Made by a program: the position numbers and the translations under genes
The notes under the pieces: model-generated
Databases searched by the model: none
What the model saw: the letters and a program-made list of their open reading frames with translations, nothing else
Told to the model about the DNA's origin: nothing
Shown: one piece after another, positions 1-8,553 of the stretch
Numbering within the stretch: position 1 is the stretch's first letter
How the letters are laid out: each line of letters begins with the position of its first letter
Assembly: GCF_000159355.1 (NCBI RefSeq)
Contig: NZ_GG670120.1
Location: 877,099-941,098, forward strand
From: Lactobacillus johnsonii ATCC 33200
Lineage (GTDB): Bacteria > Bacillota > Bacilli > Lactobacillales > Lactobacillaceae
DNA length: 64,000 bases
Reading direction: 5' to 3'

Positions 1-1145
1 TTCTCTACTTTCCATTTGCGAATTTCGCCATTATCTTCATCTACACCGACTAAGGTCATATCGTGTGTTGCAGATCCTTCCCCAGTGGCTAAACGATCTG
101 CTTTACTCATTTGAGTATCAACACTAAATAGATTATCCGTTTTGTATAATTCAGTATCAAGGAAACCAGTCTTACGTTCCATTTGTTTTAATACGTCGTT
201 TCCAAAAATAACTGCTTTTCCATCTTTCAATTGGGCTGCAGCTGCTCTTGCTAACACTTCAATTGGTACATTTAGCCCCGTAATCGGAGTTCCACCAGCC
301 ACATTATCGTATAAACCTTGGTGATAGCGTTTATTGTAATCATAATTAGGTGAATTTAATAAAACAACGTAATCATCCCAATTAAAGTCTTTTAAATATT
401 TTTCAGCAAATTGACGTGGAGTTAAATCCTTTTCTAAATGATATTTCTTATCGTCGTCTCGGTACTCTAAATCAAATTTTTTAGGTGGCTCACCCAAAGC
501 AACGGCTGCCATGCGGTAAACCTCATTTAAAAATTCTTTCTTAGCCTTTTCAGCTTCCTCGAGCTTACCTTCTTGAACTAATTTCCGAAGTACCAAAGCA
601 TCTTTTCTTTCTTTACGAGCTAAAGAGTCAATTAGAGCACTGGTATTATTTGAAGTCGCATTTTCTGGCATCGCGTATGATGGAACAACACCGTATTTTT
701 TAACTAGATTAATGGCCATTTGCCACAATCCTCCATCTTGGCCTGCAAAGTTGAACCAAGTTTCAACTTCCCGATCATCAATTGGTCTACCAGCTAGGCG
801 AATCATACTATCGTAAAAAGCATTTGCTCTCTCAATCTTATCCCAAAAGAAATTATAAGCTTGTGAGAAAGTAAAATCCTTAACATGATACTTTTTGCCA
901 AAATGATGACGCAAAACATTTAAAGTAGCAAATTCCCAACAACGTCCAGAATGTTTTTGATCAGTAACTCCACCGATATCTAATTCAGTTGAAAAAGTAT
1001 GATTTAATCGCTTTGAAACTTCATCGTTAAATGATGCCTCAAATAATCCACTTCGACGTGCAGCTCTAGAAGCAATTTTATTTTTATCATTTTTGTTAAA
1101 GTCTGCAGAAAAAGCTGCTAATTCTTGTTCAGATAAGGCGCCCAT
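1..1145 (-). CDS. C1B cysteine aminopeptidase (PepC/PepE/PepG family), cut by the left window edge
   Basis: A papain-like cytosolic peptidase of the bleomycin-hydrolase family, which trims peptides taken up during growth on protein. The 381 visible codons begin at ATG 1145 behind AAAGGAGA. The active-site cysteine is Cys69 in the motif SGRCWEFA. The histidine region (HDMTLVGVDEDNG) lies at the extreme left edge, so only the end of the protein, including the catalytic Asn segment, is missing. The Glu after GRCW resembles PepE/PepG more than classical PepC, so I do not assign a symbol. It stands alone, with a terminator-backed gene upstream. The family is certain; endo- versus aminopeptidase activity is not. 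Confidence 0.9.
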   Translation of the reverse strand, partial: MGALSEQELAAFSADFNKNDKNKIASRAARRSGLFEASFNDEVSKRLNHTFSTELDIGGVTDQKHSGRCWEFATLNVLRHHFGKKYHVKDFTFSQAYNFFWDKIERANAFYDSMIRLAGRPIDDREVETWFNFAGQDGGLWQMAINLVKKYGVVPSYAMPENATSNNTSALIDSLARKERKDALVLRKLVQEGKLEEAEKAKKEFLNEVYRMAAVALGEPPKKFDLEYRDDDKKYHLEKDLTPRQFAEKYLKDFNWDDYVVLLNSPNYDYNKRYHQGLYDNVAGGTPITGLNVPIEVLARAAAAQLKDGKAVIFGNDVLKQMERKTGFLDTELYKTDNLFSVDTQMSKADRLATGEGSATHDMTLVGVDEDNGEIRKWKVE

Positions 1146-1223
1146 TATATTTCTCCTTTTATCTTCATTAATTTAATTAATTTTAATCTTACATTAATAT
1201 AGAAAATAAGCAAGTTTTATAAC

Positions 1224-1256
1224 AAAAAAGCTAAGTATTTGATCGAATACTTAGCC
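1224..1256 (-). terminator. Rho-independent terminator of the flavin-barrel gene
   Basis: A perfect 10-bp stem (GCTAAGTATT / AATACTTAGC) with a 6-nt loop is followed on the minus strand by TTTTTTG, about 50 bp after the stop at 1306. Confidence 0.85.
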
Positions 1257-1305
1257 TATTTATTAAATAATTTAAAATGCAGACAGAAAAATATCTTTTC
1301 TATAA

Positions 1306-1671
1306 TTATTCAAAAATTTCATCAATATCAAGTACTACTACAAATGCATTTGGAGTATCGGTACCAGAAACGATCTTCTTTGCGTATTCATCATCTTCAT
1401 GAACATGTGGCGTAGCCAAAACTTGAACAGCAGTATGTGATGGTACATCAGCTGCTACTAATGCTACTTTTGAACCATTTTTAATATTTTCAAAGGCTGC
1501 ACCTTTAGTTTTTTCAAGATATTGCATATGAGATGGGTCTAATACTGTCATTGAGCCTTTAGGACCAACCTGTGGATTACCATTTTCATCAACAGTAGCA
1601 ATGTAAACTAAATTGTTCTTAAAAAGGTCAGCTTGTTTATCAGTTAATTTATTTGTGTTTAATTTCTTCAT
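1306..1671 (-). CDS. Pyridoxamine 5'-phosphate oxidase-like flavin-binding split-barrel protein
   Basis: A 121-residue cytosolic protein of the PNPOx-like split-barrel superfamily, members of which bind FMN, F420 or heme and often act as small reductases. The pattern supporting this is an early strand with VYIATVDENGNPQVGPKG followed by alternating strands to a C-terminal VVVLDIDEIFE. The start is the ATG at 1671, behind AGAAAGGAAC at normal spacing; an ATG 30 bp further out has no ribosome site. It is monocistronic with its own terminator. The substrate cannot be told from sequence. Confidence 0.8.
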   Translation of the reverse strand: MKKLNTNKLTDKQADLFKNNLVYIATVDENGNPQVGPKGSMTVLDPSHMQYLEKTKGAAFENIKNGSKVALVAADVPSHTAVQVLATPHVHEDDEYAKKIVSGTDTPNAFVVVLDIDEIFE

Positions 1672-1701
1672 AGTATACAGTTCCTTTCTACTAATAATCA
1701 C

Positions 1702-1985
1702 CTATAAGTATAGGCCTATTTAATAAAAAAATCTTCTTTTTTGCTCAAATTTTTATAATATTTAATTAAATTAAATAACATTTATACCAGATATTAATCT
1801 ATATAAATAGCTTTTACTTTTTTTATTGTCTTATTAATGAATCAAAATTAATAACGTTTAGCTTATATGAAATCGTTTTATTTTTCATTAACATCAGGAA
1901 TTTTTTATTCCTTACACATCTTGATAAGTATCATGAAACTATAAATAAAAAATTATATTAAAAATAAGAAAAATATAATTTGATG
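1702..1985. other. AT-rich intergenic stretch, no gene seen
   Basis: About 280 bp of very AT-rich DNA between the flavin-barrel gene and the T-box promoter. It should hold the minus-strand promoter of that gene (TATACT and TTATAG-like hexamers near 1675-1705). I see no coding frame with a ribosome site and no convincing structured RNA. Confidence 0.5.
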
Positions 1986-2013
1986 TTGACTTATTTTCAA
2001 AACGTCATAATAC
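1986..2013 (+). promoter_or_regulatory. Putative promoter of the T-box leader
   Basis: TTGACT at 1986-1991 and TAATAC at 2008-2013 are separated by 16 bp, and a transcript would start about 20 bp before the first T-box element. The -10 box is imperfect. Confidence 0.5.
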
Positions 2014-2039
2014 TATGGTCACAAACATTATTATCAAAC

Positions 2040-2305
2040 AGCTTTGATAAGGAAAAGTAATTAGGAAATCGTCTTTCAGAGAATTTCTGGTTGGTGTGAA
2101 GAAATAGATAGATTCTTAATGAAAATCACCTTTGAGCGTAAACTACGATTTAGAGTGGTTCAAGGGACAGCCCTTTATAACGACGGCGTATCGTTCTCCT
2201 GTATTGAACCGTACGTTAATTAAAGACTAGTTTTCTAATAAAAATAAGTAGTATAGCGACAAGACGCCCTATTGGATCAATTCGATCTAATAGGGCGTCT
2301 TTTTG
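2040..2305 (+). promoter_or_regulatory. T-box leader, isoleucine-type specifier, degenerate T-box
   Basis: A tRNA-sensing leader upstream of the oppA-like pseudogene. Visible parts in order are an AGTA element (AAAAGTAA near 2054-2061); a stem I distal hairpin with the GGTTGGTG apical motif near 2090; a specifier region GAAAATCACCTTTGAGC near 2119-2136, in which ATC (Ile) occupies the specifier position before A-CCTTTGAGC; and a middle domain closed by GGTTCAA / TTGAACC. A T-box-like AAGTAGTATAGCG at about 2245-2257 comes next, then a terminator. Compared with the consensus AGGTGGTACCGCG, the T-box matches 9 of 13 positions and the TGG that pairs with the tRNA CCA end reads TAG. Uncharged-tRNA readthrough is therefore probably weakened. 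Confidence 0.75.
2262..2305 (+). terminator. T-box leader terminator
   Basis: A 17-bp stem (2262-2278 with 2284-2300, one G-T pair) with a 5-nt loop, followed by TTTTT. This is the transcription-off structure that competes with the antiterminator. Confidence 0.9.
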
Positions 2306-2353
2306 TATTCTTAATCATGCTGTTAGTAGATTTTTGACGAAAGGAGATTTTAT

Positions 2354-4108
2354 ATGAAGATGTCAAAGTCCAAACTGCTGTATGTAACTCTCGCAAGCTC
2401 TCTTACGATATTCGCAACTGCTTGTGGTGCTAAGAAAACTGATTCCAGTAATCAGACAATCAAGTTTTCTCAGAATGTCCCCAAGAAAGTCATTAAAAAA
2501 GGTGGCACTCTTACCTATGCACTAGAAAACGAATCACCTTTTACTGGAATTTTTCTCTCAGAAATTGCTGATACCAGTCCCGATGTAGAGGCTTCCGCTC
2601 CGGGAGATGAGTCGCTGTTTTCAATCAATGATCAATATCAAATTACTGATAAAGGAGCTGCCACGTTAAAATTAAATCATCACGATAATACAGCTAAAAT
2701 CAAGGTAAAGGACAAAGTTCGCTGGTCAGATGGTAAACCGGTAGTTGCCAAAGATCTAGAGTACTCTTATGAAATTATTGCCAATCCTAAGGTTCAAACT
2801 ACTCAATATACTTCTTCATTAGAAAATATTAAAGGTATGGCTGAATATCATCAAGGAAAAGTCAAAGAGATTTCTGGAATTGAAATGCCAGATGGTCCTA
2901 ACGGGAAGACCTTAATTCTTCATTTCAAAGAATTAAAACTAGCAATGCTAAATTCTGCTAGTGGTTTTTACTGGGAACATGCCGCTCCTTATCATTATTT
3001 GAAAAAAGTACCATTCGAAAAATTAGTATCTAGTGATCAAGTTAGAAGGCATCCCCTCTACTTTGGTCCTTACAAGATGGATAAGACAGTTCAGGGTCAG
3101 TCAACTAGCTGGTCTAGAAATCCGTATTATTGGCGTGGAAAACATAATTTTGCTCACATCTACATGTCAAATATTACTAATTCAAATGTTTCCCAAGCAA
3201 TCAAAAGCCACAAATTTGATGTAGCCAGTGTTTTAGATTCTCAATAGCTACAAGTCAAAAATACCAAGGGAGTTAATTTCGTTAGCAAAAAGACTCTCAG
3301 CTACAACTACCTAGCCTTTAAAGTTGGTAAATGGGATCAAAAACTAGGAAAAAATGTAGAAAATCCTCATGCTAAAATGAACAACCCTGCCTTAAGAAAA
3401 GCAATGGCTTATGCTATGAATGTAAATGTTATTAATAATCGTTTTTATCATGGCTTAAAATTCAGAGTTAACTCACTAATTCCGTCATAATTTACGCCAT
3501 ATTAAGATAAAAACATCCCAACTTATTCTTATAATTTAAATAAAGCTAATGAATTATTAGATAAAGCTGGCTACAAAAAAGCCCCTGGTGCCCTTTACAG
3601 ACGTCAGCCTAACGGTAAGCCTCTAGTAATTAATATAGCTGTGCGTGGATCAGGCGAAAACAGCGAAGCTATCTGGCGCAACTATATCCAGCAATGGAAA
3701 AAAGCCGGCCTAAACGTTAAGTTTCTTGGCGGTCGCCCAATGGAATTTAATCGCTGGGTTGCCGCAGTTAAATCTAGTGATCCAAAAATTGATGTGCTTG
3801 AAGGAAGTTGGGACGCCGCCGGTGACCCTTCTCCAAGCGTATTTTATGGTGAAAAAATGCCATATAACTTTGCCCGCTTTGTGTCTCCAACTAATATTAA
3901 ACTTTTAGATGAAATTGATTCTGCCAAATCTTTTGATAAAAATTATCGTGTACAAAAATTCCATGAATGGCAAAGATGGATGTACAGTAAAGCTTACGTC
4001 GTTTCAACTAGTGGAGCTTACTCGGTTACTGCAGTTAACAGTAAGGTTACGGGATGGTCATTAAAACCATCCGCTAATGTTTGGTATGAAGCTGGCTTTA
4101 GCAAATAA
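2354..4108 (+). pseudogene. Oligopeptide-binding lipoprotein OppA-like, broken by three in-frame stops
   Basis: The frame from ATG 2354 (behind GAAAGGAGA) to TAA 4108 would encode about 584 residues, the normal length of an extracellular solute-binding family 5 protein. It starts with a lipoprotein signal peptide whose lipobox cysteine is Cys24 (ATAC). The frame stays the same throughout but is interrupted by TAG at 3245-3247, TAA at 3488-3490 and TAA at 3503-3505. No indel is needed to restore the protein; flanking text such as RWSDGKPV and MNNPALRKAMAYAMN is well preserved. The longest product, 297 residues, lacks the second lobe and should not bind peptide. No permease or ATPase genes are adjacent, so it was probably an orphan binding protein serving an Opp transporter elsewhere. 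Confidence 0.9.
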
Positions 4109-4160
4109 TTCATAAATAATTACTAATCATCATATATAACTTTAATATCGACTTGTCCTA

Positions 4161-4198
4161 AAAATGAAGTATCTATAAATGGATACTTCATTTTTTAT
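4161..4198. terminator. Bidirectional terminator
   Basis: A stem of AATGAAGTATC / GGATACTTCATT with T runs on both sides, placed between the oppA-like pseudogene and the convergent MerR gene, whose stop codon sits in the T tract. Confidence 0.85.
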
Positions 4199-4632
4199 TT
4201 ATCAATTTTTAGATATCGACCATGCTCATCGACTACACCTTTAAAATGATACTTTTGACCATCTTGCACTAAAAGTTCTCCCAAGTCGATCTCACCGTAC
4301 GCTTTATCTGCATCCGTAATAGTTACATCATTAAAAGTATGTTCAAAAAAGTTTCTCACAATTTTACTTTTTACTTTAATATCTTTTGAGCGCTCAAAGG
4401 CTGCAGATAAAGTAAATCCCTGATCAAGTTGAGTTTTAATAAAAATAATTAAATATAAAGTTGAAAGAGTATATCTTCTAACTCCACTTTGATTATCATC
4501 GACCGGCTTAATATATCCCTTTTCTTCCCAATACCGTAACTGTCTTTGGGAAACACCAACAGTTTTACTTACTTCGCCTATTCCGACTTCAATATTTTGA
4601 AACACATCATGAAATATCTTTTTTGCTTCCAT
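4195..4632 (-). CDS. MerR-family transcriptional regulator
   Basis: A 145-residue DNA-binding protein. The winged-helix motif (VGIGEVSKTVGVSQRQLRYW, then EKGYIKP and RRYT) fills residues 17-60; a short helical dimerisation part and a C-terminal tail without clustered cysteines follow, so it is not a metal sensor of the MerR/CueR kind. I place the start at ATG 4632 because AAGGAT lies 6-7 bp before it; the ATG at 4653 has no good site. It is divergent from the efflux gene at 4810, with 177 bp between them holding the efflux promoter, so it most likely controls that gene in response to a drug-like ligand. Confidence 0.85.
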   Translation of the reverse strand: MEAKKIFHDVFQNIEVGIGEVSKTVGVSQRQLRYWEEKGYIKPVDDNQSGVRRYTLSTLYLIIFIKTQLDQGFTLSAAFERSKDIKVKSKIVRNFFEHTFNDVTITDADKAYGEIDLGELLVQDGQKYHFKGVVDEHGRYLKIDK

Positions 4633-4693
4633 TTTTTTATCCTTAAATATCATAATCTCAACTCTAGTTTAAAATCTTATGACAGTTTTAGCA

Positions 4694-4761
4694 ACATATA
4701 TGTCAAAGATAATTACATGTTTGTAAGATTATTTGACAATTACTTTCTTTAAGAATATAGT
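4694..4761 (+). promoter_or_regulatory. Divergent promoter region of the efflux operon and MerR gene
   Basis: For the efflux genes, TTGACA (4733-4738) and TATAGT (4756-4761) have exactly 17 bp between them. A 10-bp palindrome ACATATATGT lies at 4694-4703. On the minus strand a TTGACA (4706-4701) could serve the regulator gene, with a weak CATAAG 19 bp further on, the longer spacing typical of MerR-controlled promoters. An inverted pair AATCTTA / TAAGATT flanks the region. Confidence 0.6.
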
Positions 4762-4809
4762 TTTTATAGTTAAATTTTTAATATTAATAATTTAGAAAGG
4801 ATCTTCAAA

Positions 4810-6282
4810 ATGGATAAACAACCCACCGATATTCACGGAAAGTCCTATAATCGAAACTTACTGGTACTAGTTTTAATTATTGGTTCTTTCTGTACTGTGT
4901 TAAACGGGACATTGCTTGCTACTGCTCTACCTTCAATAATGCGTTCCTTTCATATCAGCACTGCAACTGCTGAATGGCTTTCAACAGCATTTTTGCTAGT
5001 TAACGGAGTAATGATCCCAATTTCCGCATGGTTAATCAATCGCTTTGGATCAAGAAAAATGTACTTGAGTGCAATGTCTGTTTTCTTTATTGGAACAGTT
5101 ATTGCAGCAATTGCACCAAACTTTGGAACCTTACTTGCTGGTAGAATTATTCAAGGATTAGGCGTTGGAGTCACGATGCCTCTTCTTCAAACCATTATGC
5201 TTTCTATCTTTCCAGCTAATAAACGTGGAGCTGCCATGGGAACTGTTGGTATTGTTATCGGCTTAGCTCCTGCCATCGGCCCAACTTTATCTGGATGGAT
5301 CGTTGATAATCTTTCTTGGCGCTACTTATTTAGTATTATTGCCCCAATTGCTGGCGTGGTTATTATATTAGCTTTCTTTTTAATTAAAGATGTACTCCCT
5401 ACTAAAAAAGAAAAAATTGATATTTTATCTGTAACCACTTCTACTGTTGGATTTGGGAGCTTACTTTACGGTTTTTCCGAGGCCGGCAACAAAGGTTGGA
5501 CTAATCCAGAAATTCTAATGTTTATTGGTGTAGGGATAGTATTTGTCATCCTCTTCGGTCTTCGTCAATTGAAAATGTCAGATCCTTTCTTAGATATTAC
5601 TGTGTTCAAACACTTTGAATTTTCTTTAGCCGCAGCCCTTAGTGGTATTACAAATTTGGCCATGGTTGGTATAGAGATGGTGCTACCTTTATATATTCAA
5701 AACTTACGGGGAGTATCTGCATTTCATTCAGGTTTAATGCTTTTGCCAGGTGCCCTAATGATTGGAATTATGTCACCAATTACGGGACATTTATTTGATA
5801 AATATGGTGCCCGCAAGATGGCCATTACGGGAATGACCCTGTTAACATTAGGTACAATCCCATTTGTATTTTTGACTGAGCAAAGTTCCTATACCATAAT
5901 TATCGTTTTATATGCAATCAGAATGGTCGGAGTAGCCTTAGTTATGATGAATGTTACCACTTCTGGGATGAACTCATTACCTTTAGACAAGATTTCACAC
6001 GGAACTGCAGTAAACAATACCTTTAGACAGGTTTTAAGTTCAATTGGTACTGCCATTTTAGTCTCTGTTTTAACTACCACGACTAACAACAATATGCCAA
6101 GTAAAGAATTACTAAAAACTTTACCACTTCAATATAAAAATCAAGCTATTAATGCTACTTTAGATGGGTTCCATGCTTCATTTGCCATGAGCATTGTCTT
6201 TGCCTTAATTGCTTTAGTTCTTGCTTTCTTCCTCAAGAAAGGTAACCGTGCCCGTGAAAATCAAGAAGAGGTGAATGGATAA
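4810..6282 (+). CDS. DHA2-family MFS drug efflux transporter (EmrB/LmrB type)
   Basis: A 490-residue membrane protein with about 14 hydrophobic segments, the DHA2 layout of proton-coupled multidrug exporters. The first segment carries the LNGTLLATALPSI sequence typical of this branch, the loop 2-3 motif is NRFGSRKMY, and the motif C-type GIVIGLAPAIGPTLSG lies in segment 5. The start at 4810 follows AGAAAGGAT. The stop overlaps the next start by one base (TAATG), so the two are translationally coupled. Transcription likely starts at the TTGACA-17-TATAGT promoter just upstream and answers to the divergent MerR protein. Substrates are unknown. Confidence 0.9.
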   Translation: MDKQPTDIHGKSYNRNLLVLVLIIGSFCTVLNGTLLATALPSIMRSFHISTATAEWLSTAFLLVNGVMIPISAWLINRFGSRKMYLSAMSVFFIGTVIAAIAPNFGTLLAGRIIQGLGVGVTMPLLQTIMLSIFPANKRGAAMGTVGIVIGLAPAIGPTLSGWIVDNLSWRYLFSIIAPIAGVVIILAFFLIKDVLPTKKEKIDILSVTTSTVGFGSLLYGFSEAGNKGWTNPEILMFIGVGIVFVILFGLRQLKMSDPFLDITVFKHFEFSLAAALSGITNLAMVGIEMVLPLYIQNLRGVSAFHSGLMLLPGALMIGIMSPITGHLFDKYGARKMAITGMTLLTLGTIPFVFLTEQSSYTIIIVLYAIRMVGVALVMMNVTTSGMNSLPLDKISHGTAVNNTFRQVLSSIGTAILVSVLTTTTNNNMPSKELLKTLPLQYKNQAINATLDGFHASFAMSIVFALIALVLAFFLKKGNRARENQEEVNG

Positions 6283-6842
6283 TGATAATCGTAATTTTAA
6301 TCTTAGCAGCAATTTTATTTATTTACTTCAACGTCATCCCTGGTAAAGGACATACTATAATCTCCTGGCTTTCTTTAATTGTTACATCACTTTGTATTCT
6401 GGGGATTGTTGCACATGACTATAATCACTGGGGAATGAAGACTGAGACACAAATAAGTAAACAAAATCTCGCCTCAAGTGCTAATCCCAATCTTCCCCTT
6501 CTACTTTATCAACCTCTAGGTAATGGTACAGAAAAAGTGTACTTATATAAAACTAGCAATGAACAAAAGAAGCCAAAAGCTATTAAACTTGATAAGGTAT
6601 CGACCGAAATTAAACATAGTGCGCAAGCCAATCTTCAAATAGAAACCACTCGATATGTTTACCGAGATAATTTTAGTCGAATTATGTTTGGAGTCTTTAG
6701 TCATAATAATGAACTCAAACAGAGAAAATATATTTTTACCATTCCATCAAACTGGAAAGTCATTTCAACTAAAGATATGAAAAAATTACAAAAGCAAATG
6801 GAAGAAAAAATGCAGGCCCAAAAAGCTGCAGCCCTTCATTAA
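6282..6842 (+). CDS. DUF4811-type membrane protein coupled to the efflux pump
   Basis: A 186-residue protein with two N-terminal membrane helices (about residues 1-18 and 25-46) and an extracytoplasmic or cytoplasmic strand-rich domain ending in a charged helix (KKLQKQMEEKMQAQKAAA). It resembles the DUF4811 family found next to DHA2 exporters in lactobacilli. It begins inside the stop of the efflux gene (TAATG overlap), which argues for fixed stoichiometry and a role as pump accessory. No catalytic motif is visible. Confidence 0.75.
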   Translation: MIIVILILAAILFIYFNVIPGKGHTIISWLSLIVTSLCILGIVAHDYNHWGMKTETQISKQNLASSANPNLPLLLYQPLGNGTEKVYLYKTSNEQKKPKAIKLDKVSTEIKHSAQANLQIETTRYVYRDNFSRIMFGVFSHNNELKQRKYIFTIPSNWKVISTKDMKKLQKQMEEKMQAQKAAALH

Positions 6843-6859
6843 TTTTTATCTATATCCTA

Positions 6860-6893
6860 AAAAAAGAAACGTCTATACAGACGTTTCTTTTTT
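6860..6893. terminator. Bidirectional terminator
   Basis: A 12-bp stem AAAGAAACGTCT / AGACGTTTCTTT with a 4-nt loop and T runs on both strands, between the efflux operon and the convergent glycosyltransferase gene. Confidence 0.9.
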
Positions 6894-7680
6894 ACTTTCC
6901 TTTTCCATTTTCATAGGCGAGAATTTTACTTGCTAAGGAAAATTTTTTATCTAAGTCTTTTAAATAAAGATCATTTTCATTTTTACCAACATTCTTATTA
7001 AATAAGCCCTGCGCTTGTGTATCAGGAATTCCTTCACGCATTTTTTCTATTCTTAAACTACATACTACCGTTGGTACATTCGATAATACTTCGACTAATT
7101 TTAACCATAAATCATCTACTGTAATGTAGTGCTTAATATAATCTAAATTAAACAATAGCTTTTTATCTAATAGATGAGGTGGGTATAAAACACTGCCAGC
7201 CCCCGTAGCTAATAATTTCATCGATGGCTGTTCATACTTTTGACTGCACCAATTCCAATCATCATATGCTTTAATCGATCCATCATCATTAAAAGTTATT
7301 TCATGTGCTCTTCCCGTGACAATACATTTCGGAAATTTTAAGTACGTTTTATATAATTCTGATAGCATTTCTTTGTAGTAAATAACATCATCATCTACTG
7401 TAACAATAATATCGTCAGGAAACTCTTGCATAGCATAATAATACTTTTTATGTGGTTTTAAATCTAAGGGAACAAAGCGATATTCAATACCCCTATCGCG
7501 TAATTCAAGAAGAGATGATGGAAGATGACTTTCTTTAATATCATCAGTCAGATAAACTAAAATTTTATCGGCTTTTTTAGTCTGATTAAGCAAACTTTTA
7601 AGGCAAATAGATAGTGTATTCAACCTATCTCCATAGCTTGTCAAAGAAACAATTAGCCGAGGATTCAATGCCTTTTTCAT
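6892..7680 (-). CDS. Family 2-like glycosyltransferase
   Basis: A 262-residue cytosolic GT-A fold enzyme without membrane segments. RLIVSLTSYGDR near residue 8 forms the first nucleotide-binding strand, and VTVDDDVIY near residue 94 is the DXD-type metal/sugar-nucleotide motif. The start is ATG 7680, nine bases behind GAAAGGG; the ATG at 7689 is too close to that site. It stands alone, outside any obvious polysaccharide cluster, so acceptor and sugar are unknown. It probably decorates a cell-surface glycan. Confidence 0.75.
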   Translation of the reverse strand: MKKALNPRLIVSLTSYGDRLNTLSICLKSLLNQTKKADKILVYLTDDIKESHLPSSLLELRDRGIEYRFVPLDLKPHKKYYYAMQEFPDDIIVTVDDDVIYYKEMLSELYKTYLKFPKCIVTGRAHEITFNDDGSIKAYDDWNWCSQKYEQPSMKLLATGAGSVLYPPHLLDKKLLFNLDYIKHYITVDDLWLKLVEVLSNVPTVVCSLRIEKMREGIPDTQAQGLFNKNVGKNENDLYLKDLDKKFSLASKILAYENGKGK

Positions 7681-7792
7681 ACTGCTCATCCCTTTCAGTT
7701 TAATATTATTAATAATTATATCTTGATAGCGTTTTATAATAAATTAATATGCTCATTATTTATTATTTTTAAGACCCAACTTATAAACAAAA

Positions 7793-7824
7793 CAAAAAAA
7801 GCTACAATCAGAAATGATTGTAGC
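7793..7824 (-). terminator. Terminator of the Fic operon
   Basis: A perfect 10-bp stem GCTACAATCA / TGATTGTAGC with a GAAA loop, followed by seven T on the minus strand, 140 bp after the fic stop. The stretch between (7825-7965) holds a small ACTTCTT-type hairpin and no coding frame I can support. Confidence 0.8.
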
Positions 7825-7965
7825 TCAACATGATCTTAATGAAGAAAAATAAATTGTTACACTTCTTAAAGGAGAAGTTTTCGGATCAGTCATCTACATC
7901 TTAGTCCATTTTTCTTCTATTGTTAAATCCAAATCTTTAATATAACAAATATCGGTTCAACTTAT

Positions 7966-8553
7966 CTAATGAGCAGTTTTCTTTGCTTTAGCATTAACTC
8001 TAATTAAACTAGCAATTTGATCAATATCTGCATTATTTTGGGCAATAATCAGGTCTTTGTTTGAACGTGGATAATCAATCACTTGACCATGATTGGCAGC
8101 AAAAGCTTGTAAAAATAATTTACTGCTTCTCCCATTTCCCTCTCTAAAGGGATGAAGATAATTTAATCTATCCAGTAAAAAAGCATAGTCAACATTTGCA
8201 AGTTCTTTTTTAGAAGACAATTGTTGTATCTTTTCGTCTATTTCTTCAATTCCAAAATTAATACGAGAATACTCTAAAAACTCTGTCTCTCCTTTAACTA
8301 ATTCATAGTCTCTAATTTGACCAGCCCAATCGTAGAGCCAGCCAAACATAATTTTATGAATTTTTTTCAAATCTTCAACACTAGTGATTTTTTTATTCTT
8401 TCTCAAAAAAGCCACGGCCCGAATTCCTGAGCTTAAGTATTCTTTTTGTGCTAATTCTGCCGCATCAGTAATATTGAGTTTATTTTTAAGCGTACCATTT
8501 GGGTAAAGAAATTTTTGACGATACCATTCAGAATCCTTTACGGACTCATTCAT
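7966..8553 (-). CDS. fic: Fic-domain AMPylating (or related) toxin
   Basis: A 195-residue protein made essentially of one Fic domain. These enzymes transfer AMP (or another phosphate-containing group) from a nucleotide to a target protein. The active-site motif HPFREGNGRSSK lies near residues 133-144: the catalytic His, the metal-binding Glu and the GNGR anion loop are all present, while the second arginine of the usual HPFxEGNGRxxR is Lys. The N-terminal YPNGTLKNKL part is typical of VbhT-like single-domain Fic proteins. ATG 8553 follows GGGGTGAA and overlaps the upstream gene by 8 bp, a toxin/antitoxin arrangement with coupled translation. Target unknown. Confidence 0.88.
   Translation of the reverse strand: MNESVKDSEWYRQKFLYPNGTLKNKLNITDAAELAQKEYLSSGIRAVAFLRKNKKITSVEDLKKIHKIMFGWLYDWAGQIRDYELVKGETEFLEYSRINFGIEEIDEKIQQLSSKKELANVDYAFLLDRLNYLHPFREGNGRSSKLFLQAFAANHGQVIDYPRSNKDLIIAQNNADIDQIASLIRVNAKAKKTAH

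Noticed and set aside
4546-4752. Plus-strand frame across the MerR start and intergenic region
   Set aside because: It overlaps the regulator gene start and the efflux promoter, has low-complexity content and no ribosome site.
7825-7965. Remnant gene between fic and its terminator
   Set aside because: All frames are short and broken, and no similarity to a known protein is apparent.
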